DNA of 64,000 nucleotides from CAZLGM01 sp964623625 (GCA_964623625.1 CAZUUJ010000012.1:3158-67157); one strand, 5' to 3'; numbered from the stretch's first letter, positions 18,995 to 28,918 are shown. The notes: generated from the letters alone by a model not told the origin. Program-made: numbers and translations.

Positions 18995-19978
18995 TTACAG
19001 GAAATTAAAATCCTGCAATGCCTGTATATGGCTCTCTATATCATGCTGACGATACCAATCCAACGCTGCATATCTGACAGAGTGTATATGTTCCATATTC
19101 ATTTCTTTTGGGATACCAGGCAAATAGTGGTTGTTTGATGTTAATCCATCGGTATCAAATTGTCTCTCCGACAACAGGACAGGGCATATACCATGAGCAC
19201 AATAGGCAGCAAAAACACTACTTTTCGCAAGCCAGCCATTCGGATACGTTATCAACCCAAACATTGCTTCAGACATCTGTTGACGAACCTGCTGGCTGCT
19301 AATCCGCCCATGCTGGAAAACGCCGAACTCCAACAACCTTTTTGATATTGTACTATCAAAAAAAGGGCTGCCGATATCGTGGACTTCCAAAGAATTTTTT
19401 TTTGCCCATTTGAATAATTCATCTCCTGCAGCATGATAACTTGCTAATCGCAGCAGCGGATTTCCGAAAATGATTATTTTACGTTTTTTTTCCAGCAATA
19501 TCGACTCAGATTCCCCAATAGTGGAAAAAACAGGTAATACCCCATGTGGTCTGGCAGCACAAAAACGTTGCAACCATTCAGCAGATTCTAAACGACTGGT
19601 TAACCAAAAATCTGAGAGTTGAACAAATCTATTGGCAAGATATTGCTGGAAAGGCGACACCCAGAAAGATGTCCTCCAAGGCGGACCGAAAGCGTAAATC
19701 TCATGAAAATAGATACCAAGTTGTTTTATGCTATTTCGTTGTTCCTTTAGACAATTGTACAGCCACCTCGGCGCACCATATCTTGAAAACCCGTAACCAC
19801 TGAGTTGTAAATAAACTGAGCTGTTTTTTTTTATCAACCAGTTTTCAGCCCCTTTTTCAGAGAGATATTCCAGCCTGCAATTATCTATACCGATCTTTTC
19901 CTGCAATTTACAGGCAAAATCATAAACCCCTCCGCTTTTCTCCTCAGGAACCAGCAATACTATTGACTGTCTGCCCAT
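18995..19978 (-). CDS. Glycosyltransferase-like protein of unknown family
   Basis: A 327-residue protein I cannot place confidently. SIVLLVPEEKSGGVYDFACK at the N-terminus, YFHEIYAFGPPW in the middle, and a C-terminal IIIFGNPLLRLASYHAAGDE / GLITYPNGWLAKSSVFAAYC pattern suggest a GT-B fold: FHE-x-Y-A and a late small-residue segment are seen in several glycosyltransferases. The usual E-x7-E motif is not obvious. The frame extends to TTG at 19990, but the ATG at 19978 gives MGRQSIVLLVPEE and is taken. It lies 24 bp after the next GT4 gene in the same operon, supporting a role in glycan assembly. Confidence 0.55.
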   Translation of the reverse strand: MGRQSIVLLVPEEKSGGVYDFACKLQEKIGIDNCRLEYLSEKGAENWLIKKNSSVYLQLSGYGFSRYGAPRWLYNCLKEQRNSIKQLGIYFHEIYAFGPPWRTSFWVSPFQQYLANRFVQLSDFWLTSRLESAEWLQRFCAARPHGVLPVFSTIGESESILLEKKRKIIIFGNPLLRLASYHAAGDELFKWAKKNSLEVHDIGSPFFDSTISKRLLEFGVFQHGRISSQQVRQQMSEAMFGLITYPNGWLAKSSVFAAYCAHGICPVLLSERQFDTDGLTSNNHYLPGIPKEMNMEHIHSVRYAALDWYRQHDIESHIQALQDFNFL

Positions 19979-20002
19979 ATTGAACAACAAGAACTCTTGC
20001 CT

Positions 20003-21100
20003 CTATCTTTGCACTGCTATTGCCAAGGCTTCTCTATAAATCAGTAATGATTCTTCAGCTGCATTTTGCCATGTCAATTTTTTAACTGTCGATCTTCCCC
20101 TACGAGCAATTTCCTTGATTTTTAAAGGGTGTTCCAACAATTGAGTAAGTACGGTAATGATGGATTCTGTGCTGTTTTTCTCAATGATGAGACCGTTAAT
20201 ACCATTCTGTATAATATCCGGGACGATACCTACAGAAGTGGTTACCACACATAACTCCCGGCCCATAGCCTCAATAATAACTCTTCCATAACCTTCGGAA
20301 AGACTGGGGAAAAGAAAAACATCGTGAGTGTCATAAATTGTAATTAATTTCTTCCGACCAATAACTGGATGGACCACAACACGATTGCTCAATCCGGTAA
20401 AATTTGCTTTTACAAACTGAGTATCTTTTGCTCCTACAATTGTAAAAAAAATATTCTTTTTTTTTAAGGTCAACTTTTTAATCGCCGTAACTAGACAATT
20501 AACCCCTTTTGTTTCCAACCAATTGCCAACATAAAGAACACGTACTTCATCAGTTTTATTTGACCGTTCTTTAACAGTAGCATGATATTCATCATCTAGA
20601 CCATACGGTACAATTCTTGCCCGTTTCGCCAACTTTAGGGGAAGTTGTTTAATATGTGAAGATGAAGGAACCAGTAATAAATCAATGAAATAATGTCCTA
20701 CTTCACATTGGAGTGAATAAACAAACTGGACCACGTTGTGTTTAAACGACATCGACTTATCAACTGAATAGCCGCTTCTAGGCGCTCCATGGCTTCTGCC
20801 GACTATCGATCTACCACAACCAAAAAATCGCATTAAACCTGCCATATAGGCATTCGCACCTGATATGACGATAATATCATATCGAATTCCATTACATCTC
20901 TTGATCAACAAAAGAAAAAACAGCTCCAGACCAAACAGTATTCCTTTGAATCTACCCGGTGGTATCCATCTGAAATCGTCACCAAACAGCAATTCAATAT
21001 CATGACCAAGCTTTTTAAAGGCACAAGTCAACGAAAGAAGACCGCCGGCTGTACCGGCATTTTTCTCGCGAGAGACTTCGGATGCGAACAGTATTTTCAT
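20003..21100 (-). CDS. Glycosyltransferase family 4
   Basis: A 365-residue GT-B enzyme. It has MKILFASEVSREKNAGTAGG, an RSHGAPR segment, VPYGLDDEYHATV, VRVLYVGNWLETKGVNCLVT, and the donor signature VFLFPSLSEGYGRVIIEAMG with the two spaced glutamates. The glycine-rich N-terminal loop (GTAGG) takes the place of the common GG-x-x motif that binds donor phosphates. It lies between the unknown transferase-like gene and a GT2 gene, all co-directional with gaps under 30 bp. Donor and acceptor cannot be predicted. Confidence 0.86.
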   Translation of the reverse strand: MKILFASEVSREKNAGTAGGLLSLTCAFKKLGHDIELLFGDDFRWIPPGRFKGILFGLELFFLLLIKRCNGIRYDIIVISGANAYMAGLMRFFGCGRSIVGRSHGAPRSGYSVDKSMSFKHNVVQFVYSLQCEVGHYFIDLLLVPSSSHIKQLPLKLAKRARIVPYGLDDEYHATVKERSNKTDEVRVLYVGNWLETKGVNCLVTAIKKLTLKKKNIFFTIVGAKDTQFVKANFTGLSNRVVVHPVIGRKKLITIYDTHDVFLFPSLSEGYGRVIIEAMGRELCVVTTSVGIVPDIIQNGINGLIIEKNSTESIITVLTQLLEHPLKIKEIARRGRSTVKKLTWQNAAEESLLIYREALAIAVQR

Positions 21101-21121
21101 TCTTATTATCTTGCCTTGGTG

Positions 21122-22144
21122 TTATAACAGCTCGACATTATCTATTTTTTTTCGACTAACTACTCTATGACGTAAAAGAGAACCGACCAAAAGCGTTGGC
21201 CGCAATCCAAATAAAAAAACGGCAAAGGCCAACAGGTATCGCTTCAATAGTGAAGTTGCTGTCAGACCAACGATAAGAGGTTCATTAAAAATCAGCTCAA
21301 TTGCCTTTCTTCTTGAGTGCAACGCTTTTTCGAGCACCTGCATATTCCCACATAAATCCTTCAGATTTTCAATACAAAGACTGAGGTAGACATTATCGAG
21401 TTTCAACTTCTCACTACCAGTGATAATAGCCACTAACAAGTTTTCATGAACCTTACGATAAAGATGAACTTGGTCATAAGTTCTCACTTTACTGTTCTGG
21501 TAACTGTTGGCCCCATGAAGCCGATAATCCGTCAGCCGATCAGCGAGGATACATACCTTCCCTAAACATGGCAGCAGAGTAAAAATGTACTCGTCAGCCT
21601 CGAAAAGTACGCGTCGTTCAATCGGCATGATGTCCATCAGGGGTTGTTTGCGAACGGCCATCCGACTTGTTCCCAGCAGACATCTTGCCAAATAGAGACG
21701 ATCCCCATCTTCTTCATTATTCTTGACTTCAAAGAATTGATCATGACCAACGAATATACTGCGAAGTTGATTCCCCTGGAAATCAACTTCGTTGATCGAG
21801 TTGCCGACCAGAATAACATCGGGATAAGTTATAAATACATCTATTATTCGCTTCAATCTGTCTTTGTCGAGAATATCGTCACCATCACAGAACATAAAAC
21901 AGTCGGCGTCCAGCCTTTGGCATAACTCAAAGGCGCCGGATTGACCGATATTCTTTTCAAAATGAGGAACAATCTCCTTTCGGTACTGCTTCAGGCGATC
22001 AGCTGTCCCATCTGTCGATCCGGCATCTATCACATGAACGTTGTAATTACAGCCGTCCGGTACAAGCTGATGAAGGCACGACTGGACACATTCGTCAATA
22101 TAATGGACGTGATTTCTGGTATTAATCAGGCAAATTACCTTCAT
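21122..22144 (-). CDS. Glycosyltransferase family 2
   Basis: A 340-residue GT-A transferase. ICLINTRNHVHYIDECVQSC at the N-terminus, VHVIDAGSTDGTADRLKQY, CFMFCDGDDILDKDRLKRII (the D-x-D type metal site), then a RVLFEADEYIFTLLPCLG acceptor-side segment. A hydrophobic C-terminal stretch (KRYLLAFAVFLFGLRPTLLV) may associate with the membrane. The start ATG at 22144 overlaps the 3' end of the carbamoyltransferase gene by 23 bp, so the two are translated from one message. Probable role: one sugar-addition step in the repeat unit. Confidence 0.85.
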   Translation of the reverse strand: MKVICLINTRNHVHYIDECVQSCLHQLVPDGCNYNVHVIDAGSTDGTADRLKQYRKEIVPHFEKNIGQSGAFELCQRLDADCFMFCDGDDILDKDRLKRIIDVFITYPDVILVGNSINEVDFQGNQLRSIFVGHDQFFEVKNNEEDGDRLYLARCLLGTSRMAVRKQPLMDIMPIERRVLFEADEYIFTLLPCLGKVCILADRLTDYRLHGANSYQNSKVRTYDQVHLYRKVHENLLVAIITGSEKLKLDNVYLSLCIENLKDLCGNMQVLEKALHSRRKAIELIFNEPLIVGLTATSLLKRYLLAFAVFLFGLRPTLLVGSLLRHRVVSRKKIDNVELL

Positions 22145-23825
22145 ATTTCTTACGGATAATAAAGGATCCGATTGCCAGCATATCCAAACCGGACGAATAG
22201 AAGGTTCTCAAGGCATCTAAAGGAGATTCGACAATCGGTTCTCCCTTGAGATTAAACGAGGTGTTCATCAACGCATGAATGGTTGTTATCTTGGCGAACT
22301 CGCTTAACAGTTCATGGAACAGAGCATTACTTTCTTGAGTTACAGACTGAACCCGGCAACTGCCGTCGGTATGAACGACAGCCGGTATTGTCTGCTTTGC
22401 ATGATCATTGGCCCAGAAAGAGAGAATCATATACGGGGAAAAACGATAGTCGCTGAAATATTTATTTCCATGCTCATGCATGACAGCCGGGGCAAATGGT
22501 CGCCATATCTCCCTGAACTTGACGGCTTCATTTACGCGATCACGATTTTCTACGGTTGCAGCACTTGAGAGGATGGAACGAGAACCCAAGGCTCTCGGTC
22601 CAAACTCCATCCGCCCCTGAAACCAACCGACAAGTTGATCTTGTGCCAGACAACCGGCAACTACTTTAACAAGGCTTCTTGGACGTTCAAATTGGATCTT
22701 AGCCCGTCGTAAAATCGTTTCAATCTGATCATCCGTATAGGCCGTTCCAAGATACGGCGTCATATGGCCTACCTTTTTCATTCTTCCGCCATGATCAAGC
22801 AATGCCTTTAAAGCCGCCCCGATTGCCGTTCCGTCATCACCGGCAGCAGGTTGGACTCGCAGAGACTCCACACTGGGGTGTCGAAGAACTTCGCCGTTTG
22901 CCTTGCAGTTAAGCGCTACTCCGCCGGCCAGACAGACATGATTGCTTTTTCCAGCTTTCGTTGCCTGGTCAACGTAGGCTAAAATTGCCTTCTCACAACT
23001 AAGCTGAGCAGAGGCGGCAATGTCCTTATGCTTCTGTTCAATCGGATCTTCCTCTTTCCGACGATATAATTGAAATGTTTGTTCAAACTGAGATAAATCA
23101 TAATCATTTGCAGAAAGAAAATGTTCACCCTGGAAAATCAACTCCCAATCCTCAGCCTTTACAAAGCTGCTGATATCGACTTTAGGTTCTCCATAAGCGG
23201 CCAGTCCCATTACTTTCCACTCATCACTTAACGGTTGAAAGCCGAGCAATTGAGTAACATTGGCATACATCACCCCTAACGAATCCGGAAAACTGCGTTC
23301 AAATAGTTTGGTTAATTTATTATCGGTGAATTTCCAGAATGTTGTCGCTTCAGTTGTACCACGCCCATCAAAAACAACGCAGACCGGATCGTTTTCCCCA
23401 GTCAGAAAAAAAGCGCTCATCGCATGGGCAGCATGATGATTAGTAAACACAAAGCCTTTCTTGGGCGGTTTGAAATAACTTGCATACTGATTTCGAAACT
23501 TTTTCCTCGCACTCAACGTCTTGAGAAACTGGGCAATCAGTTTTTTCAGTCTAGATGGTGTTCTGCCGAACTTACCGGATACAAACAGTTTTACATCGTG
23601 GAAAAAAGATTCAAAGGTCAATGGCCAGGAAAGTGCCACCAAATCAACATCTTCGTCCTTAAGATCAAGTTCTCGAAGACCTCTTTTAATCGCATGTACA
23701 GGAAAGCTCGAATCCTGTTTGATTCGGGTAAACCTCTCCTCTTCGGCTGCAAACACCAGTTCATCATCAATAAAAATTGCAACTGCCGATTCGTGATATC
23801 CATAGTTAATTCCAATTAAAATCAT
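22122..23825 (-). CDS. Carbamoyltransferase, NodU/CmcH family (copy 2)
   Basis: A 567-residue predicted O-carbamoyltransferase. The N-terminal Kae1-like domain has INYGYHESAVAIFIDDELVF, FTNHHAAHAMSAFF (HHxxH metal ligands) and CVVFDGRGTTEATTFW. The C-terminal half has VGWFQGRMEFGPRALGSRSI, WRPFAPAVMHE and ALMNTSFNLKGEPIV. It is clearly a paralogue, not a recent duplicate, of the proteins at 5434 and 33499. The frame begins GTG ATG; the ATG at 23825 is used. It heads a run of tightly packed glycosyltransferase genes, so it probably decorates a sugar added by one of them. Confidence 0.88.
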   Translation of the reverse strand: MILIGINYGYHESAVAIFIDDELVFAAEEERFTRIKQDSSFPVHAIKRGLRELDLKDEDVDLVALSWPLTFESFFHDVKLFVSGKFGRTPSRLKKLIAQFLKTLSARKKFRNQYASYFKPPKKGFVFTNHHAAHAMSAFFLTGENDPVCVVFDGRGTTEATTFWKFTDNKLTKLFERSFPDSLGVMYANVTQLLGFQPLSDEWKVMGLAAYGEPKVDISSFVKAEDWELIFQGEHFLSANDYDLSQFEQTFQLYRRKEEDPIEQKHKDIAASAQLSCEKAILAYVDQATKAGKSNHVCLAGGVALNCKANGEVLRHPSVESLRVQPAAGDDGTAIGAALKALLDHGGRMKKVGHMTPYLGTAYTDDQIETILRRAKIQFERPRSLVKVVAGCLAQDQLVGWFQGRMEFGPRALGSRSILSSAATVENRDRVNEAVKFREIWRPFAPAVMHEHGNKYFSDYRFSPYMILSFWANDHAKQTIPAVVHTDGSCRVQSVTQESNALFHELLSEFAKITTIHALMNTSFNLKGEPIVESPLDALRTFYSSGLDMLAIGSFIIRKKYEGNLPD

Positions 23826-23880
23826 CACTTTGTTCTCAAATCTATTATATGGTGTTTGACCATGGCCTGCACATGCTTAT

Positions 23881-24792
23881 TTACTCTATCGGCCTGGCAA
23901 CGATATCACTATAATCAAGTGATTTATTTTCTGCAGACAATGGTATCAACTCACTGTTTTCAACAGAAAGAAAGAAAAATTCGTAGGTACCCATTTCAAG
24001 TATGGCATCTAAAATATCCTGGCGAGTATAGTGGAATCGCGTCATATTGTCATCGGTCTCAAAAATAATCGTCGGCTGATATCTGCCGATGGTTTTTCCA
24101 GCTCCTAATAGCGCGGCCAGCTCCCCACCCTCGATATCGAGTTTGATAAGATCAGGCGGAGGAATAACTTTGTTTTCCATCAAATCATCAACCGAGACCA
24201 CAACTCTTTTTATTCTATTGGACTTCTCTTCTCTGGCTACAGCTGATGCATGAATTGAATGCGAGCCGATAAACAAATCCGCCTCTCCCCATGACTCTCC
24301 AACCATGACATCAAAAACATTAATATTTTTCAGACTATTCAATTTACAGGAAACCGCAATGCATTCTGCAAGTGACGGTTGCGGTTCAAACGAGATAACT
24401 GTGCTATGTTGAAATAAATTTGCCATTTCAAGGGAGATGTAACCCACATTTGCACCAATATCATAGAACACACCGTCCTCTTTCATAAATCGTCGGCAGC
24501 AGTTTAGAACATGTCTGTTCCATGTTCTGCCGTTATTCAATATGTGAACATAAACATCCAGACTATTTGGTTCTACGGCTAGAACAGCACCAAAGCAGGT
24601 TGTAACATATTGTCTAGTCAACTGCTTGTAAAACAGTCTTCCAATTATACGAGGAATACGACCCTTTCCCCTGGGAACAAATCTGTTCCAGAATTTGGCC
24701 AGAAATAAATAGAAGGAATGTTTCTCACTCCACTCCTGTACATTAATCTCAGGGCATATCAAAGGCTTACAATTCGACTTATAACTTTCCAT
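23881..24792 (-). CDS. FkbM family methyltransferase (second copy)
   Basis: A 303-residue protein with the FkbM domain in its C-terminal two thirds: GVFYDIGANVGYISLEMANL is motif I, VISFEPQPSLAECI follows, and PPDLIKLDIEGGELAALLGA is the diagnostic acidic block. The N-terminal 80 residues (with LFYKQLTRQYVTTCFG) are not conserved in the other copy at 13173 and may recognise a different substrate. Likely a sugar O-methyltransferase of the glycan. It ends 56 bp before the carbamoyltransferase start and is preceded by another methyltransferase gene. Confidence 0.82.
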   Translation of the reverse strand: MESYKSNCKPLICPEINVQEWSEKHSFYLFLAKFWNRFVPRGKGRIPRIIGRLFYKQLTRQYVTTCFGAVLAVEPNSLDVYVHILNNGRTWNRHVLNCCRRFMKEDGVFYDIGANVGYISLEMANLFQHSTVISFEPQPSLAECIAVSCKLNSLKNINVFDVMVGESWGEADLFIGSHSIHASAVAREEKSNRIKRVVVSVDDLMENKVIPPPDLIKLDIEGGELAALLGAGKTIGRYQPTIIFETDDNMTRFHYTRQDILDAILEMGTYEFFFLSVENSELIPLSAENKSLDYSDIVARPIE

Positions 24793-24905
24793 CTTAATCT
24801 TTATTCAAATATACTTACTGAACGACTATTAACTTGAAGTAGGTGGTTCGTTGTTTGGCTGAAGCCGACTATTGTTCAATTTGTATGCATCGCAAAAGTA
24901 TCGTA

Positions 24906-25538
24906 TTAACTTGGTTTTCTACATTCAACTCCAAGGCAATTCTCCCACTTGCTTTTGTCTTCTACCGTAAAAAAAAAGGGATCAGATGAATCACCAAAGA
25001 ATGCTCTTCTAATTTCAATAAAACCAGCGTCGTTAAGCTCAGGTACAATTGCCTTGTAATCCCACATCCAGAGATGCTGCGAATTTCCAAGCCAAGTAGT
25101 CATCAAACCTTTCACTCCCCTTGTTCTCCTTTCACAACCAAGAGATGTTTCTCTCATAAACTCTGAAACCGCATTGCTTGACTGGTTGTTCATATAATTC
25201 CTTATTGAGTATTCAAGATCAGGCAATACAAAGCGAAATATCCCCCCAGGTCGTAACATTTTTCTTGTATTACGTAACGCAGTCCGGAAGTCAACGAGAG
25301 AAAGATGCTCAAGAACGTGAGAACAATAAACTCCATCACATGAACCTATCGCGACTGACAAGCCCTTTACAATATCGCCGTACTCCACATTATTTGGGAA
25401 TCGATATTCATTTTTCGTATACAGACGGCCAACTAAAGGTAATCTTTCAAAACGTAGGGTGGGAGAGGCATCGAAATTTCGCCACTGGTTAGGGGCAGAC
25501 CACCCACATCCATATTGTACATACTTACTTTCTTTCAT
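24906..25538 (-). CDS. SAM-dependent methyltransferase-like protein
   Basis: A 210-residue protein of the group that opens with YVQYGCGWSAPNQWRNFDAS: Y-G-C-G is the glycine-rich SAM loop and the NFDASP segment supplies the acidic residue. Then come CDGVYCSHVLEHLSLVDFR (motif IV) and MLRPGGIFRFVLPDLEYSIR. These short methyltransferases are common in polysaccharide clusters and start almost at the SAM loop, as here. The ATG at 25538 is well placed. About 160 bp upstream is the end of the IS1380-family element, so the IS may have separated this gene from its former promoter or operon. Confidence 0.72.
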   Translation of the reverse strand: MKESKYVQYGCGWSAPNQWRNFDASPTLRFERLPLVGRLYTKNEYRFPNNVEYGDIVKGLSVAIGSCDGVYCSHVLEHLSLVDFRTALRNTRKMLRPGGIFRFVLPDLEYSIRNYMNNQSSNAVSEFMRETSLGCERRTRGVKGLMTTWLGNSQHLWMWDYKAIVPELNDAGFIEIRRAFFGDSSDPFFFTVEDKSKWENCLGVECRKPS

Positions 25539-25705
25539 TTATTGTTATTCTTCTTTGAGGTCCAATGATTCTTTAGAAAGCATTCTATTGTAGATCATGG
25601 TTATTCGGTCTGATTGATTGTTAAAGCCAAATCAGGCTACATTTCGATTGTTATTAAACTACCAAGCAACAATCTAATGCAAGTTGTTCTCTCTTTTTAG
25701 TTATT

Positions 25706-27353
25706 CCTTAATCCGTGACAAACCATCAATATTTTCTCGCATATTTAGCATATAACACATTGATATTTATGTCAAAATATAAAAATATATACCTGTCCTA
25801 AAAACTAACCCCGCAGGTGAAAAAACCAAACGATTTATCCTCGAACAATCTGATAACGAATCCTACACCAGTCACACCGGCCTTGCTCTGGCTGGTCTTT
25901 GCATAAACCGATACAGCAATCTCTCCCGTGTAACAGGACGCAAGATGGACAATAGCGACAACCTCATCTCCAACATCGACCTTCTCCGCAGCTACCTGGG
26001 TCTTCTTTGTATTGGCAAGAGCGACTATGAGGCCATAACCGGTATGCGTGATGATGAATATTTCAAGACCTCTCTTGGTATTAAAAAAGTTCCATCCGCA
26101 GAGCGATTGCGACAGCGTTTCGATGAAGATTCTCCGATGTTTCAGCAGGTTGCCCAAAAAGTCTCTATAGAGCTGTTGAAAAACGGCAAGGCCCATCTCA
26201 CTGTTCTTGATACCGGTCACATCCCTCTTGATGCCGATGTTTTTCCCATGGATATCTCAGGGAAAAAGAAGGAGCATATCAGTCGAACATACAAGGGACA
26301 TGATGGCTATGCTCCCATTGCAGCCTATCTTGGTCTTGAGGGCTGGTGCCTTGAGGTTGAGCTCCAGCCTGGCAGTCAGCACAGCCAGGAAGAATTCCCT
26401 GCATTTTTGCAGCGTGTCCTCAACAAAGCCAGAAAATTGACCGGCAAAAAATTGCTGGTACGTCTTGATTCAGCCCATGACGCCGTTGAAAACCGCGTGT
26501 TATTGCGAAACAGTGACAAGGTGTCCTACATTATCAAATGGAATCCAAGACGTGAAGACACGAGCGAACTCTGTAAACGGGCCTTTGCCGAAGGTCAAGT
26601 GACCGAGCCACGTAAAGGAAAACGAGTGGTCTTGTTGACAATCACCAAACAACAGGAATATCAAGGGGAGAAATATTTCTTTACCAAAGTTGTCCAGGTA
26701 ACCGAACGAATTATCAACAAGCATGGCCAGATTCTTCTGGTGCCGGATGTAAAAGTGGACGGCTGGTGGACAAATCTTGTTCTTCCTGAGAAGAAAATTA
26801 TCTCCCTGTATCAGAACCATGGGCTCAGCGAGCAGTTCCATAGTGAATTCAAAACAGATCTTGATCTGGAACGACTACCCAGCGACAAATTTGCCACCAA
26901 TGCTCTTGTCATGGACCTTGGCGCCTTTGCTTACAATATTCTTCGATATATCGACCAGCTTGGGCTGCTCGGCGAACAATCTCCAGTTCGTCATCCAGCA
27001 AAAAGACGGCGAATTAAGACGGTCATTCAGGAATTGATCTATCTGGCGGCCCGTCTAATCAGAAGCGGTAATCGGTTGAAATTACGTTTTGGTTGTCATT
27101 GTCCGGCTTACCCTGCATTTGCCGGACTATACAATAAGCTGTTGATACGCGCTTAATTGCAGATTCATCACCAAGAAGACAAAACAACAAGAGAGGTGCG
27201 TCTAAAATGCACAGATTTTATCAAATTTTCAAAGATCGAACAAGCCGGAGCCTCATTGTGAACCCGGCGATATGGTGAGCAGCTTGCCTGCTGCATGTGA
27301 TTGACAAAAAAGGCTGCTCTTTACACAGGTGTATCATGCGTCACGGATTCAGG
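25706..27353 (+). mobile_element. Complete IS1380-family insertion sequence, 1648 bp
   Basis: Left terminus CCTTAATCCGTGAC (25706-25719) and right terminus GTCACGGATTCAGG (27340-27353) form a 14-bp inverted repeat with one mismatch. Both ends are followed outward by the 5-bp repeat TTATT (25701-25705 and 27354-27358), a clean target duplication, so insertion is recent. Terminal CCT, IR size, element size near 1.65 kb and 5-bp duplication agree with IS1380-family elements such as ISEcp1. It holds one transposase gene; the 185 bp between the transposase stop and the right end are noncoding. The 200 bp beyond the right end, up to 27557, are AT-rich with no gene that I can see. Confidence 0.93.
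25945..27156 (+). CDS. IS1380-family transposase (DDE type), N-terminus apparently frameshifted
   Basis: RNase H-like transposase. HLTVLDTGHIPLDADVFPMD, LLVRLDSAHDAVENRVLLRN and YQNHGLSEQFHSEFKTDLDL carry the acidic residues of the family, and the C-terminus (MDLGAFAYNILRYIDQLG) is typical. The first ATG in frame is 25945, but coding similarity clearly begins earlier: the frame is open from 25783 and reads KRFILEQSDNESYTSHTGLA, the normal N-terminal region. A suitable ATG at 25769 starts MSKYK in another frame; adding one A to the A-run at 25781-25785 would join it to the rest and give about 460 residues. Either a one-base deletion, a sequencing error or a rare start explains this. Confidence 0.85.
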   Translation: MDNSDNLISNIDLLRSYLGLLCIGKSDYEAITGMRDDEYFKTSLGIKKVPSAERLRQRFDEDSPMFQQVAQKVSIELLKNGKAHLTVLDTGHIPLDADVFPMDISGKKKEHISRTYKGHDGYAPIAAYLGLEGWCLEVELQPGSQHSQEEFPAFLQRVLNKARKLTGKKLLVRLDSAHDAVENRVLLRNSDKVSYIIKWNPRREDTSELCKRAFAEGQVTEPRKGKRVVLLTITKQQEYQGEKYFFTKVVQVTERIINKHGQILLVPDVKVDGWWTNLVLPEKKIISLYQNHGLSEQFHSEFKTDLDLERLPSDKFATNALVMDLGAFAYNILRYIDQLGLLGEQSPVRHPAKRRRIKTVIQELIYLAARLIRSGNRLKLRFGCHCPAYPAFAGLYNKLLIRA

Positions 27354-27557
27354 TTATTCACATAAAATATAATGTGTCTTATTATTTTATTGATATTACA
27401 AATGAATTTCATAATCATTTCCACAAGGAAACAAAGATGAGACAATTATATATCCAAAAAAGACAGTAAATTAACATTCTTATTTATTCTAGACTCTTAT
27501 AGCATTGGAACAATAAATGGACAGCTAAAGTCTCCTTAGAGTATGGCATAATTGATT

Positions 27558-28853
27558 TTATAACTTTTTTCCAGTAGTGCTTTTGAAACCGAAAAAGTTG
27601 ATTGCAACCTGATACAGGAGGGCGATAGAGGCTGTCCCCAAACTAAAGAGTAACACTCCAATAGTCTTTGAAAAATCTAGAAACACAACAAGCAATAGCT
27701 GTCCGGCTGAAACTAATACGATACCATAAGGTTGGTATTTAACCCAACCACGTGCACGATTTATACTAAAAGCAACAGCCCCAAAACTATAGACTATTGC
27801 CGTTGCTGCAGAAACAATCAACTCATTATGAAGTCCGGAATAGCTCCCTCCAAGGAGAAACAGCATGGCTTCAGGAAGAACAGAAACAAAAAACAATAAC
27901 GCTCCCCCGATAACAAGCATAACCATCCACCACTGCAAATATCTGATCAAGTATAAATCATTGTCTTTTATATTTGTTATACGGGGAATAAATACGGTAC
28001 CTGCAAACCCACTGATCATTCCAATCAGCAAACCTAAACGACCTAGTGCACCAACTTTTGCTACGTTTTCGACCGAACCAAAATATGCTGCCAACCAGGT
28101 AATCAACGGTGCCTGAATAGCGAAATGAATGGAACCGGGAATAACAGGTAGGATCTGTCCTATCAATGCTCTCCGATAATGATGGAACTGTCGTAAACTC
28201 GGTTTGTTTAAACGAGAAAAATGCTTTTTAAACAACTGTCTTGATAATAAAAACGTGGCGATAGTTCCTGCCACAACAGAAACCATACCGGCCTGAGCGT
28301 TGAGCATTCCCGAAAACCAGATCATCCCGACACATAATAACTTGGTAGTTTCATTAGTGATGTCAAGCAAATAAGCGAAACGAAAACGGTTCTCCAGCTT
28401 GAAAACATATGAGATGATACTGAAGTCAATAACCAACCAGGAAGCGATCCCCAATAATACGACCCCGAGGACCAAGACTTGGTTAGACACCCCGACATGC
28501 GTTGCCGTATAGTAGAAATATATGATTGTACCAATAAAGCTAAAGGAAAATATCAGCCTTCTAAAGCGGAGGACAGTATGATAATAAGGCATCCAGGACT
28601 TGTTCTTTTGGATAGATCTCCATCGGAAGAAAGAAAGCGCTTCCGTAGCTCCAAGATTTGCAAAAGTACAAATAAAGGTAAAACAGGCTAACAATAGTGT
28701 ATATATTCCGTATTCTTCAATAGGTAAAATCCTAACAAGCAACAACCCACTGACTGCTGCGATCAATCGAGTGACAATAAAAGCAAGAGAGTATTCAGAC
28801 GCTAATTTCAACCATGGAATAAGCCGCTGAAACAGTAGGACATGTTTTTTCAT
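27558..28853 (-). CDS. Oligosaccharide flippase family protein (Wzx-like)
   Basis: A 431-residue polytopic membrane protein of the MOP/polysaccharide-transport superfamily, about twelve hydrophobic segments. The N-terminal VTRLIAAVSGLLLVRILPIE followed by EYGIYTL is the typical first helix, with YG motif; SRQLFKKHFSRLNKP marks the central cytoplasmic loop, and RALIGQILPVIPGS begins the second half. It would flip lipid-linked repeat units to the periplasm for the Wzy-like protein at 16497. The frame starts TTG ATG; the ATG at 28853 has AGAGGG upstream and is used. It lies just beyond the IS and is the first gene of the block on that side. Confidence 0.82.
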   Translation of the reverse strand: MKKHVLLFQRLIPWLKLASEYSLAFIVTRLIAAVSGLLLVRILPIEEYGIYTLLLACFTFICTFANLGATEALSFFRWRSIQKNKSWMPYYHTVLRFRRLIFSFSFIGTIIYFYYTATHVGVSNQVLVLGVVLLGIASWLVIDFSIISYVFKLENRFRFAYLLDITNETTKLLCVGMIWFSGMLNAQAGMVSVVAGTIATFLLSRQLFKKHFSRLNKPSLRQFHHYRRALIGQILPVIPGSIHFAIQAPLITWLAAYFGSVENVAKVGALGRLGLLIGMISGFAGTVFIPRITNIKDNDLYLIRYLQWWMVMLVIGGALLFFVSVLPEAMLFLLGGSYSGLHNELIVSAATAIVYSFGAVAFSINRARGWVKYQPYGIVLVSAGQLLLVVFLDFSKTIGVLLFSLGTASIALLYQVAINFFGFKSTTGKKL

Positions 28854-28918
28854 CAATCCCTCTTGTTAACTGTCAGGAACCAATCATCTTAAAAAACTTT
28901 TTCCCATAATAAGGCTAT

